From Helianthus annuus (Eukaryota; Streptophyta; Magnoliopsida; Asterales; Asteraceae), in the NCBI RefSeq assembly GCF_002127325.2, contig NC_035435.2, forward strand, positions 7,847,800 through 7,911,799: a stretch of 64,000 bases of DNA, given 5' to 3'. A program made the translations under genes and the position numbers. Below the pieces are notes generated by a model. That model was not told where the DNA came from. It was given only the letters and a program-made list of their open reading frames with translations, and did not search any database. Of the stretch, positions 41,285 through 53,808 are shown one piece after another. Position 1 is the stretch's first letter. Each line of letters opens with the position of its first letter.

Positions 41285-44200
41285 ATGGCGTTGAAAGATC
41301 AAACCAGATCCAAGGGAAAAAACATAGTGAGTTAACTTCGATTTACATTGTACTAGTTTATGCTGCTTTTGGCGGTCTAATTTTAACAAAAAATTGTAGT
41401 TTCTACAAGGGGGGAAGGGGAAGGGTCATCTGCTCCAAAACGCCAAAAAACGAACGAGCAACACAACAAGAGGACATGGTACATAAATGTTACTTTTCGT
41501 GATGTAAAAATACACTTTCATACTTTGTTGCCAAAACACCAAAACATGTATGGTTTGTTTTACAATGTATGAGAACGAAATTTTACATATCACTCATGTG
41601 TTACTAAAGGCCACAACACATGTATCCTGTCATAGCTTTGTTACTAAATGCCAAAAAATGTATGGTTTCTGTTATAAACGCCATTTAACTGTTATTGACT
41701 TGTTCAACATCTATAATCTCTTATTGATTTATAAAACGCCATAAATGTATCATAGTTATGTTAAATTATACTATTAAAACGCCATAAAATAAAATGCCAT
41801 GAAATCATTTTTTATAGGCAAAGAGAGGTTAAGATTGAGAATCAATGTCCATACTGGAAAGGCCCAAAACGCCAATAAGAGGAAGGCAGTAAGTCAGAAT
41901 GTTGAGGTTGAGGAAGAACCATATCATGAGTTCAGTTGGGCTAGGACCTTGTCAAGAGTAAAACCTACAAACTTGACTGGTTGGTTTATGAATCTAAACG
42001 AAAATCAAAGAAAGACAGTACACCAAATGGGGTTTGGTGCTACACTAAGGTTGAAAATAGACATCGTACCGACAATGCTTGCGTACTGGTTGGTTGAAAA
42101 TTAAAATGAAACGACAAACACCCTAAACGTTGGCAACCATACCATACATATAAATGAAGAATTGGTAAACTCTTTAACGGGTATACCAAATGGAAGGGTG
42201 CCCGTGAACATGAACAAAAGATCAACAGCTAAAGACCACGTGGTGGCTAAGTGGAAAGCACAGTTCCGAGGGTTGGACTGAGGGTTGGGCTGGGTTAACA
42301 GACCAAGTGTGAAGATATACTTTGATAACGTTTTGCCTATGATGCATGGCTTTGGGAGAGACTTCTGCCTAAATTTCCTTGTAGCATTCTTCACTATAAT
42401 GGGGCATGCAACTGACAATGCAGTCGTCAACAAACAATTCTTGCACAACGTTACACCAAACGTTCAAATAAACCAAATGAACTGGTGTAGTTATATCATC
42501 CAATACTTGCAACATGCCAAAACCGCATAGGCTCCCAAAAAGCATTACACAGGGCCACTGATCATACTTGCGGTAAGAATAAAATTTCACTACTCATTTG
42601 TGTGTCATTAAAACGCCAAAAAATATATGTCATTTGAAAAATCTATTTTGTTACAGCTTGCCTTGGTGAACGATGCTTACAATAGGAAAAAATGGGACCG
42701 AAAAGAAGGATACCCAATTGAGTGGGTTACAATAGAAACTCTTGACTTATTTGAGAGTGCAATGGCAAAACACCTTGTGGGCAATGAAGTAAAAAAGGAA
42801 AACAGTCAAAAAAGGTAAGGGAAGCAAGCCCCAAAAAACAAGAAAAATGCAGGTTGTTGTTCATGATGAAGATGATGGTGATGATGTTGAGAATGAAGAT
42901 GAAGATGATGTTCACAAGGTCGATGAGCATGCTGATAACAATGATGATGAGTTTGATGATGATGATGGTTTTGATCATGATGATCATAACTATGAGGTGC
43001 AAAACGCCATGCCCTTCAATGATGATGAAGAGGCTTCACTTCAAAGGATGGTGAATGAGGATAGAGAAATCCGGGAAATGATGTTTGAAGTTTCTGCATC
43101 AGGAAACCATGCTCTTATCAGAGGAGTAACACAGTATGACAACATTTTTGATGATGAAGTAGAACAAAACAAAGAACCTGAAGAGGTATGTTGTACAAAT
43201 AATAAATTAAAAAAAAATCAAAAAACACCATGATAAACAAAATCCTTTTATTTAATATAACAGGAAATGGCTGATAAATTGGATGGAGCATACAAAGAAT
43301 TAGAAGACAGTTACAATAAAATGAGCGCATTGTTAAAACAGTCAAAGTCTGAATACCCAAACAGCCTCCTTGTACACATTAAATACTCACAATGTATGAC
43401 ATTGTTGGAGAACATCTCAAAATTTGTTGATGAAAACACCAAAGAAATGCCAGCTGAAAGAGAAGAAGATACACAAGAAACTGAGGTTGAAAATGAGGTG
43501 GTACTAGGAGATGAAAATGAAGAAGAAGGGGAAAAGGAGATGGCTAAAAAAGAAAACGCCATCGAAGAGCAAACAGTTCATGAAAACGCCAAAGAATTTG
43601 AAAATGAAGAACAAGCAGAAGAAGGATGTGAAAATGAAGAAGAAAGGGAGAAGGAGATGGCTGGAATTGAAAACGCCATTGAAGTGGAAACAGTTGATGA
43701 AAACGCCATGGAAGTGGAAATAGTTCACGAAAACGCCATTGAAGTTGAAAATGAAGGAAAAGGAGAAGAAGAAGGAGAAGGAGAAGGAAAAGGAAAAGGG
43801 GAAGGAGAAGAATGTCACACCCCGACCGCGTAAAACAACAAACCGCGGCAGAAACGTCGGGGAGTGATGCGATAGAATTATTGTTTCAACAACCATGGAA
43901 ATTAAAGTTTTGTATTATTGAGATTAAAGTTTACATTGTCTTTAAGTTCAAACTAAAATAACATAATTAACAGTCTTTTAAGTCACTAAGGCCCGAGTCC
44001 GCCTAAGTGAAGCACAAACATCATCATGCATTAGCACCTGAAACACATGTAAAAATAGGTACGTCAGCATAAAAATGCCTGTGAGATACATAGGTTTTGT
44101 TTATGCAGGATTCATGACTTGTGGTTTAAAAGGTGTTTAACAAAATGTAGTCATGAACCTTGTAAAATGTTCTATGAAATCATATAAAAATCAATGATGA

Positions 44201-47200
44201 TGAAAGAACAATCCATGGTTAAATGAATAACCAAGTAAAAGTGAATTTGCATAAAATATGTAATTTGTAAAACAATGTCATGTTCTTGTATAAAATGTTT
44301 CATGTCTTGCCCAAGTGGTTTAGATAACGCAACAATTTATAATACAATAAAAGCACTTATATATAGGAAGTACTAGCGGCGTATCCACCATGCTTTTATC
44401 ATATAACACATAGCCCCGTTACATAAGTCACTTATCAATAACCAACAAAAAATGTCTTGTTTAATGTCAAAAATGTTTATGTATAAACCATGTTCAATGT
44501 CATGTGTAACATGTATCATGTATAACCAAATGAAATGCATAGCAAGTAGCAAGTACCTACTTAAACTATGTGACGATGTCAATGTGAAACAAATGTCATG
44601 TATGGTGAATAACAAGTAATTACTCAACCATAGGAAAAATGTACAAAACAAAGTTTTTTAATAAACCTAAGTTTAAATCAAATGTTATGTTTTGCAGAAA
44701 ACAATGCTTTATGATTACAAACATTTATGCAGTAATGTTGATCGCATACATTCAAGCCTTGCGACTCTGGCGACAAACCTTTAAACAAATTAAAGGTTTA
44801 TCTAAGTTATGTAGTCGGATTCTGTCATTCCCAATTTCCAAACAAAACTAGGAAGTCGGAAACGGGAGTTGTCAATTCCTATGGTACCATTACATACTAC
44901 CGAGCGGCGTGATCAATGTTAATGAATGTATTATTGTCCCGATTAAACACACCAAATGTCATAACCAATGTAAGCATGCTATGAAAAACATGTACTAGGT
45001 ATGCTAAGTAAACATGCCTAGTAGAAATGTTCATGTAAAACAATGTGCTAGCATGCTTAGTACACATACATAGCAGAAATGTCATGTAAAACAATGTGTA
45101 CATATGCTAAGTAAACTTATGCAACAAATGTGTAATAAATCAATGTGCTAGCATGCTTAACATACATAGCAAAACATAGTTGAAAACATGTACTAGATAT
45201 GTACTAGGCGAAACTAGCATGTTTATGTCACAAAAGCATGAAATGCACGAAAGTAACACGTATGTACATGTGTATCACCCCAAAATATTTGAAAATGGTA
45301 AAAGAGGGGAACTATGTACTCACTTGGGATTGCCTAATAGTCTTGAGAATAAGACCAAATAAGGCTTCAAGTATCACGAATCAACCGGCACCTAATATAG
45401 GTAACTATGTTAATAATTGGATCCTAAATCGGGAGATTGGATAGAATGAGGTTCTATAAATCAAATGAGTATTTGAACTCATATGGCATGATTTAATAGA
45501 CCTTACATTCTGATTTGAAAGTCTACCTATGTGCTTTTGACCCGTTTCGACCCATTATGGTAGTATAAGCTACTAGAATGCGTCGTTTGCGTAAAACTAT
45601 GTTCGGATGGTTAACTATGTGCTATGCCAAGTCTTACATGCCCAATTATCCCTAAACATGTTCCTAAATCAGATTATATGTCAAAAATATGTTCACATAG
45701 GCAAAAACATGGATTTATGCTTTAAAAAGGGTGTTTTGGTCATTTCCTATGGGCATACAAGCTAACTAGCAAATGACTAACCAATCCTATGTGATCATAA
45801 GGTATAACCTCAGAGGTTATTCCCTATGCAACTATGATCACTAAGCAAGCTTGGTCGGATCCTAAAGATCGACCAAATGGGTCGGGTTCGAATGTCTAAG
45901 CGGTTGTTTAGACCGCTTACCTTACGACCCTAAACAAGCACTAAACTAATAGTGACGAGTTAAACATGTCAAAACATGTTTAACCTACTTAGAAAACTGA
46001 TTTGGTATCAAAACAAAGTGTTTTGATACCCTAAAGTAGTTCCGTTGCAAAATGCGTGCTAAAACGCATTTTGGCCGAAACTTTGACTCGTCACTACACC
46101 TAGTTAACGTGGTAATCAGTAGGTATAATCACTAAGGATTATAACCATCGTGATTACAATCACGTTGCAAAGTTCAACCGAACTTTGCGTTAACCATAGA
46201 CTGGTCAAACTGAAAGTCAAACACTGTTTGACTTTTTAAACTAGTAAGCAATAAAAGAATCAAGGAATGCTTACTAAAGGTCCTTGCTATCTTTTCTACC
46301 AAGAATAAGTTTCCAATCACTTGAGAGAGCTCCCAAATCAGATTAGAAAGGAGATAAGAAGGAAATGAGCAAAGAAATGAGTTGATGACCTTGCTATTTA
46401 TACTTGAGGGGAGTTCATAGGATCAAGACATGTGTTTGTGTGGTCAAGAAGCAAGAAATCCTAGCCATACAAGTGTTAGAGGCCAGCTAATTTGCTTGAA
46501 GATGTGTTAACTTGGCTGCCACACCAAGAACTTGCAAGAACAGCCCCTAAAGTATCAAACAGATTGCAAAAATTGATTTCTGGTTGCTGGGCGATGTGCA
46601 TACGGTTCGTAAGCTACTTGCAGACCAGCAACTTTCAGAAATTGATAATTTAGTCCCTGCACTTGAGAAACTTGATTTTTGATGCATTTTTGACACGTTT
46701 AAGCCCCGTTAACCCCATTTCAAAGCTCTAAAATGAAGTTAAAGTATAAGGAACTTAAAATATGCTCAAAAATATGTCGGATGTTGGTTCGTTTGGCCAT
46801 ACGGTTGCGTTGTTCGGCTAATTACGACGAAAATCGTAACGGGCGCGAAAACGATCCAAATTGTGAAACGAATGGAATTTTTGCATGCCGATCACTAAAA
46901 TAAAAATATTTTAGTGTGTACAAAAATTTTGGATATCCAGATGTGGTCAGAACGTAAGATATGCGCGAAAATGCAAACTCACGCCGTTTTTGACACTTTT
47001 AGTCCCTGTAAGATCATATAAGCATGTTTTCGCACACCGAACCTATCAAAGCTTATTTCTAAGCCATGTTTAGATTATATATGGTATGTTTAACTTATAA
47101 TCAAGTTCCGGACTGTATGTTTCCTTGCGAAAAGGCATATTTTTGCAATTTGACGCAAATAGTCCCTAAGAGCGAACAAACTTGTTTTTGCCATACCAAA

Positions 47201-49634
47201 GCCTTCAAAACTTATTTCTAAGTTATATAAAGGTTATTTAAGGTATGTTAAGTTTATGTTGCTATTCCGGAATGTTTGTCGCGTTAAACTGATCGTGTTT
47301 ACGCATCAGTTTGCGTATAACTCCCAAGAAAGCGATATAGAGTTCAAAATCAATCAAAAACCAAAATGTGCATAAAATCAAACATAAATGACAAACATAG
47401 GGATCAAAACACACTGTTTTATTAATATTGTATTGTTCAAAGTTTGTACAATGATTACGCAAGCACAGATGTCACAAAGAAGAAGAGGAAGGGGAGTCGG
47501 AAGGGAATGGTGAAGGGGATGGAGAAAGAGAAGGAAAAGGAGAAAGAGAAGGGGAAGGAGAAGGAGAAGGGGAAGGAGAAGGGATACAAGGGACGTGGCA
47601 ATAGAACAAAACGCCGAACCCTTGACTGCTACAACAGCCCCCATATATGATGATGATGAGGATACTATATCATCAGATGAAGATGTAAACGAAAACGATA
47701 TTGAGAGATGGAGTTGTGATTTCAAGACACTTGAATATCACATTCCGAGATACAATGGGGAAAAATAATTAAAAAGAATATTACTGAGATTTTGGAGCTA
47801 CCAGGACAAGATCTAAAAAAACTGATTGATATAAAAGAAGGTCTTGATAATTCAAGGATGGTGGATGAAGTGATTAAAGCAATAAAAAAACATTTGCAAC
47901 CTGCTGAAGAGACCCTAAAAATGCTTGTATTTGATAAAACACCAAACATTGCCACAACAGAAACACAAGACAATCAGGCATTAAACACCGAAGAGGAAAA
48001 AACTGAAGGGGAGATGGTGAAGAAAAGTGTTGACCAATAAGGGGCAGTGTTTGATAAAACGCCATATGAACAACCACCAACTACATCTGGGAAAAACCTC
48101 TTGAAAAGTTTTGAAGAGGAAAAGACACCTAATAAACCCCATGATGAAAACGCCACACATCACCACCAAAAACGCCAAACAGGTCAGATATGTAGGAGAA
48201 AAGTGATGAGGACAACACTCCAGACATCACAAAGCTGATGCGAGAAAATACAATTATAAACCCTGAAGAGTTGCCTACTGATGAAAAACCTGATAAAGAT
48301 TATGAAGAAGATAAATATATAAAAAAATAATGTGGCTGAAGAGGAGAAGAGAGATAAAAGAAAATGAGCAGGGCATGTTTGTCACCTTATCTAAGGAGGC
48401 AAGTGGTTATACATGAAAAAAGGACAAACCCTGAAAATAACCTTTCCACATACATCTTCACTGGATGCGGCGATTATGAGTGTGTACACTTCTATCAAAA
48501 TAAAATGTCAAACTTTCCATTCATAACGTTTACTTGAGAATATGCATGCAAAAATGATCAAAACACCATGTATTATAATAGAATGAGTTTGTATAACTAA
48601 AACGCCAAATGATATTTTTTTTAGAACTGAGTTGTTCAAGATGGGAGAAAATTTTCTCATGAGGGTGATCTATGAGAGCATGAAACCAGGATTTCAAGCA
48701 CACGTCTCAATTATTCTATGTTGGGCACATATCCTGAACTATGAAGAAAGATACAAAGCTCATGAATCACCCTCAAGGTTATTCTGCACAGAATTACTGC
48801 TGGTAACTCTTTTAGTATATTTAATTGATAAAATTATGATAGGACATTGTTTTGTTGTTTAAAAATGTGGTACTCAATATTACAGAATACTCCGGCATAC
48901 AAGAAAACGACAGAAGAAAATATACGAAACGAAGAATTCAACAGAAACATGGAAACTGTTCTGAAAAATACACGTTTCAAAGGAGACAAGAAACATAAAA
49001 CCATCAAGGATTATGAACTGGTCTTCGTGCCAATAATATGGGAAAGACATTTCTATGTTGTCTGTTTCAACATGAAACACGAAAGAGTTGATGTATTGGA
49101 CAACAACGGTGTAGGGGATAACGTCAACATAAAAAAAAATTATGAAGGATGGGTGGAAATATTGGTAAGTATCTTAAAAACTTTGAATATAGGAACTATG
49201 TTGACAAAACGCCAAACTAATATATGCAAAAAAACATGTGAAACTGCAGCACGGAGCTTTTGCAAACTACTTGCGTATTAAAAATCACCCAAAGCGAAGA
49301 TTGTCAGACAAAAGATGGATTGGAGGACAAAGTCTAACGTGATCGACTGTGGGATTTTCGCAATAAGGCATATGGAAACATACATGGGGGATATAGCTCG
49401 TTGGAGAAGTGGTTTGGCAACAGAAGATGCCCCAAATCAACTCCAACAAAGACAGTTAAATGAACTAAGGGTAAAATACATTGGAAAATCCTGTTTCATA
49501 GCGAAAATGAAAACAGAAAACTACTGACAAGTTGTCTAAAAACATTCATGGCTTTAGGGGGAGAAAAAATACGTGAATTGTTTGACACAGTAGACGACAG
49601 AATAGCACAAAGAATGGAAGAATACGTAGATTAG
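41285..49634 (+). pseudogene. MULE-2 Ulp1-like protease gene (broken, interrupted by solo LTR)
   Basis: Recognisable pieces: first exon from ATG 41285 with a GTGAGT donor at 41327; an N-terminal domain (41815-42530) with NENQRKTVHQMGFGATLRLK and QINQMNWCSYIIQYLQ; an acidic Asp-rich block (42850-43190); a helical block and a Glu-rich low-complexity exon (43264-43812), which continues after the solo LTR at 47477; and the peptidase domain (about 48890-49634). The C48 triad is present: His 49048-49050 (WERHFYVVCFN), Asp 49099-49101 (VLDN) and Cys 49348-49350 (VIDCGIFAIRHMETYMG). Lesions include TAA near 42102, TGA near 42279, a shift after 47600 and one near 49285. Domain order matches the MULE-1 gene, so both descend from one transposon-borne family. 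Confidence 0.75.
43813..47476 (-). repeat. Solo LTR (3664 bp) related to elements A and B
   Basis: Plus-strand ends TGTCACACCCC (43813) and GATGTCACA (47476); AAGAA flanks it on both sides (43808-43812 and 47477-47481), although the flanks are themselves GAA-rich. There is no primer site or purine tract at either end, hence a solo LTR. The minus-strand TATA box is at 46402-46394, with a degraded palindrome (CATACGGTTCGTAAG) near 46599-46613. The part from 46780 to 47300 aligns with 11420-11900 of LTR B. Imperfect repeats around GTGCTAGCATGCTTA are at 44960-45180. It contains no gene. Confidence 0.85.
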
Positions 49635-49867
49635 CTAAACGCCATGGATTTTAATGTTGACTATTGTGTTTTACTCTTTACATTATTACATCTACATGTT
49701 TGGTTGTGTGATCTTCTATCGTATTTGTGCAAATCAAAGAAAACGCCATGATTAGAATAATTAACAAATAGTAACCATTTAAAACATAAACAACGTTAAA
49801 AAAAGGGTTAAAAACTAAATTAAAACAAGTAAAAAACACAAAAACGCCATATCTATAGGAATTCAAT

Positions 49868-50115
49868 AAAACGCCATTAAAACATAAACGCAGTTCGTAA
49901 AAAAATACTTTTTAAAAAAACGCCATGAAAAAACTAGAATAAAGATGAAAACGCCATTAAAACATAAACGCCATTGTTAAAAAATACTTTTTTTTAAAAA
50001 AAAAAACGCCATGAAAAACTAGCATAAAGATGAAAATGCCATTAAAACATAAACGTCATTCGTAAAAAATATACTTTTAAAAAAAACGCCATGTAAAACT
50101 CGCATAAAGATGAAA
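49868..50115. repeat. Subterminal 80-85 bp tandem units of MULE-2
   Basis: Three units starting at 49868, 49948 and about 50033, each with AAAACGCCATTAAAACATAA, a T-rich stretch, a second ACGCCATG and AAAGATGAAA. Subterminal repeats of this kind are often transposase-binding sites in DNA transposons. Confidence 0.7.
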
Positions 50116-50291
50116 ACAACATTTATATTTAATTTTTTTTTGGCAAAGGAATCATAACGCCATTTTTAGCAGGAAGTGGACAATGACAATCGTACCCCCG
50201 CATAACAATTAGCGCTCCCTGCCACGTGTTGGGCCAGGATCTGTTCTCACAGTTCTCACATTTTTCACCGTTCTCTCCTAATCCCGTTTCT

Positions 50292-50715
50292 ATACACACA
50301 CACACACACTTATAACTGTAGTATATTATATTTAATCGAACTTTGATATATATTTTTGGGATAAATAAATATTATATCCTTTAGTCAAAATCGTACAGCT
50401 ATATTTTTGCATTGTTATAGTTACATACGAATTAATGATATTTATATTTTTATACTTTCGACGCTTCAATCATTTTTATTAAGTTAAACTAAAAATCAAA
50501 TTGCTTTTGTGCACAAAAAAACTTAAAATACTAATGTTCTACACCAGGTAAAGTGTAAGTATAGTTAAGTATACAATACTCAACAAACGAATTCGAATTA
50601 ACAAAATTAAATAAGAGACCATTTAACAACTATAAATTTCTTAGTAAAACTAGAATTTCTCTTCCTACTCCTCCATCACTCGAGACGCATCTTCAGATGG
50701 ACGATCCAAGAGCAT
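50292..50715. other. A/T-rich spacer, nothing recognised
   Basis: About 420 bases between the right end of MULE-2 and the truncated Tekay LTR. It begins with a short (CA)n tract. No ORF, repeat partner or element end is evident; it may be old host sequence. Confidence 0.5.
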
Positions 50716-51687
50716 ATGCATGCTATGTGTTAGATTATGTGTAAATATACGTGACATTCTCTGTACCCAAACCTGACCTATACTGGTAACCATGTTAGGA
50801 CGTGGTGACCAGCGTGTTTGACAAGTAACCTAATCGGCCGAGCAACCCAAGGTGAGTTCACACACTAAAAGCATGCGTTCCCAAGGAGGGACATGGACAA
50901 ACTGCCAACTTTGGGAAAAATACTTTTAAACTATTATTTCCGGGGGAAATCCGAATGGGTATTTACTATCTCCGGGGGAGATACGTTTGGATATTATTTA
51001 TAAATCACAACTAGCCAAGCTAAACGAAACTCTATCACTTTAAGTCCCTGCTTACAGTACCGATTAATCGCCGGGGGCGAACGGGTTATTAGTTGATAGC
51101 GCTATTAGGTTTGACAACCTCACACCGTGACCGGGGGAGATCGGGTGTGAACTAGTAGACCTTGCATCTTGGTCAATGACGATAGACATTGACTCGGGGC
51201 ACAACAACTTTCCGTCAACAGTTTCGGTATCTACAGTTTAGTGAGCTTACAGATGGGGTAGCTCCCCACAACGTGATTATAAATGCTTTATGTAAACAAC
51301 TTGTATTTTCGAAAACTAAAACTGGACAACTAGTGAACTCGCTCAACTTTACGTTGACACCTTACTGCATGCTTTGCAGGTACCCGGTGATTCAGGAGCT
51401 TGTAGCTTGCGGATGTGTAGTGGTCGTCTAACCCGTGTGTTGGGTTCTAAACAAACTTGAACTAAGAATCTTGTTCTAAACTATTTTGTCTATGCTTCTG
51501 TTACTTATCTGAACTATTACTTAAACTTAAATACTTTTGAACTTTGATTATGATATTTGCCAACCTTGTGGTTGGTGAGTATTACTTATGTTATTAATTA
51601 AACTGCTCAGTATAATTGGTGGCTGGATCCTGGTCAGTCACGCCTCCAAGCGGTGGTGTTCCGCATGTGGATTTTGGGGGTGTGACA
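50716..51687 (+). repeat. 5' LTR of the Tekay element (start missing)
   Basis: It begins abruptly at sequence matching 58204 of the 3' LTR and ends ...GGGGGTGTGACA at 51687 just before the primer site. A small 80-codon frame at 51189 is shared with the 3' LTR and is not considered a gene. Confidence 0.85.
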
Positions 51688-51690
51688 GAT

Positions 51691-51703
51691 TGGTATCAGA
51701 GCC
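51691..51703 (+). other. Primer-binding site of the Tekay element
   Basis: TGGTATCAGAGCC, initiator Met tRNA type, three bases after the LTR. Confidence 0.93.
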
Positions 51704-51971
51704 ATTGGTTATAGTGAACTTGGTTTTAAAAAGGGGGAAATCTTTTTGAGAAAAACCAGACTATAACCCGTGACTCGCGACGACACTACACTCCAAGTGC
51801 AAGACTCAACACATTAGACCTCATAGCTCGGACTAGTGTTTACTTGCTTGCTTGCCTTATGTTTTCTGTTTTGCTATACGTACTAGTGTGCCTAGTTAGA
51901 TAGAGACACCTCCCTCTTCTATCTCATTCTCGCTACATTACGACATCACACTCATACTATGTTTTTTGATT

Positions 51972-53808
51972 ATGAAGACAATGAGTGGACGTGGAAGAGG
52001 AAACATTAACATGACTCAGGCTCAATTCACTAACCTGCTTAACACGGTGGCTGCAGCTTTCGCAGCTCACCCTGGAGGTAAACTCGTTATCCTAGAATGT
52101 TTAGATCCTACCGCCGCATCGTCTTTTACCTCTAAACCTATTCACTTCGCTTCTCACAACAGGTCAGCATGCACCTGCGTAACCACACGTGTGTACTTTC
52201 AAAACTTTCATGGATTGCAAACCTCTCCCATTCAATGGCACTGAGGGTGCCGTAGGTCTTCTGCACTGGATTGAGAAAGTCGAAGTTGTCTTTGTTGTCT
52301 GTGAGTGTCCCCCTGCGAATTGGGTGAAGTTTGCTACTGGTACGCTTGAAGGAAACGCGCTTTCCTGGTGGAAGGCGCAAATTCAGATGTTTGGGTTGGA
52401 AACTGCTAATGCTACTGCGTAGGAGGATTTCAAGGACATGATTAAGGAGGAGTATTGTCACAGGGATGACATCCACAAGCTCGAAAATGAGTACTATGAG
52501 CTCAAGATGGTTGGATCAGAGATCGAGGCATACCCCAAACAGTCCAACGACTATGCTGCTCTTTGCCCAAACATGTCTCGACCCATGTACCGAAGAATCG
52601 AATTGTACATCAAGGGTTTGGCTCCAGAAATTCGAAGCCATGTGACTGCAGCCAACCTCAATACCATTCAGCCGGTCGTTCGTCTTGCTCACAAACTCAC
52701 TGATCAGGTCGTGGAACAGGGCAAGCTGCCCAAAAGGATCAGTGCTACTGCTGGAACTTCTAATGACAACAAGCGTAAGTGGGAAGGAAATCAAAGCAAG
52801 GATGCTAGCCCCACTCAGGCCCCAACCCAGCAAAGGAAAACTGATAACAACAAGGGCCCTCAACAACAGGGTGGCTATCGCGGGAACCACCCCAAGTGCA
52901 ACAAGTGCAATCGACATCACAGTGGGCCTTGTGGGAAAAGTCAGTGTCAGCGATGTAACAAGATGGGGCATGAGGCCAAGGACTGTAGGAGCCCACGTCC
53001 CGCGGGGCAGAACCAGCAGCAGCAGCAGCATCATCATGGGAACGTCAAGGGTTGTTTCCAGTGTGGAGCTGAGGGGCACTTTAAGAAGAATTGCCCTGAA
53101 CTGAACCAGAACCGCAACAACAATCAGGGAGCTGGAAACAACGATCAAAACCACAATGCTGGGAATGGTGCAAGGGGAAGGGCTTTTGTGATTGGCGCTG
53201 GAGAAGCGAGGAATGACCCCAACGTCGTGGCGGGTAAGTTCCTACTCGATGATCGTCATGTTTCTGTATTATTTGATTCTGGAGCCGATGCTAGTTATGT
53301 GTCCCTACGTATTAGTAAGAAGCTTAAGCACCCGCCTTCGCTACTAAGTTCTAAACATATCGTCGAGTTAGCTAATGGTAGAAACATCAAGGCCTCACAT
53401 GTTATCAACGACTGCAAGCTAGTATTGTCTGGTCAGACCTATAGCATCGATCTTTTCCCTATTGCTCTTGGAAGCTTCGACGTCGTCATCGGTATGGATT
53501 GGTTATCCAAACATCGCGCGGAAATCCTCTGTCAAGAGAAAATGGTTCGCATTCCCCGCCGTTCTGGCAAACCCCTCATCGTGCAAGGAGACAAAGGCGG
53601 AGAAGTCACAGGCATCATCTCGTTCTTGAAAGCCCAGAAATGTTTACGAAAGGGGCACACCGCTCTCTTAGCACTTGTCACCAACACACAGGAAAAGGAA
53701 AAGAGGATTGGAGATTTTCCAGTGGTACGCGACTACCCCGAGGTGTTTCCTGAAGAACTACCTGGGCTCCCTCCCCACCGTCAGGTCGAATTCCAAATCG
53801 AAAGCTAG
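51972..53808 (+). pseudogene. Tekay gag and protease (broken)
   Basis: Starts at ATG 51972 or 51981 with a Gly/Arg-rich beginning (MSGRGRGNINMTQAQF); a frame change around 52080-52190 leads into the gag domain (CKPLPFNGTEGAVGLLHWIE, GTLEGNALSWWKAQ). The stop TAG at 52420-52422 stands where the family usually has Trp. The same frame then runs from 52423 to 53808 with the rest of gag (YKGLAPEIR-like block), two or three zinc knuckles (CQRCNKMGHEAKDC, CFQCGAEGHFKKNC) and the aspartic protease with VLFDSGADASYVS and VVIGMDWLSKH. The frame is lost at about 53802, at the junction to RT. Confidence 0.85.

Larger units (their letters stand above)
41010..50291. mobile_element. MULE-2: non-autonomous Ulp1-carrying Mutator-like element
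   Basis: Terminal inverted repeats of roughly 45 bp: left GGGTCAGGATTAGAGAG... with GAGAACGGTGAGAAC at 41042-41056; right, read inverted, GGGATTAGGAGAGAACGG... with GTGAGAACTGTGAGAAC at 50243-50260. Both inner words lie about 30 bases from their end. It contains a decayed Ulp1-like gene and no transposase. AAACGCCA occurs about 25 times throughout, almost always on the plus strand. Three subterminal tandem units of 80-85 bp are at 49868-50115. A solo LTR occupies 43813-47476, so the element proper is about 5.6 kb. Confidence 0.7.

Noticed and set aside
42854..43054. Met/Lys-rich frame overlapping the Asp-rich block of MULE-2
   Set aside because: Shadow frame of GATGATGAT repeats; the Asp-rich frame fits the gene family.
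41010..50291. Helitron as alternative identity of MULE-2
   Set aside because: Clear inverted terminal repeats exist at both ends and no Rep/helicase or CTRR end is seen.
51189..51431. 80-codon ORF, also present at 58674-58916
   Set aside because: It lies entirely in both LTR copies of the Tekay element, has no recognisable motif and is duplicated only because LTRs are.
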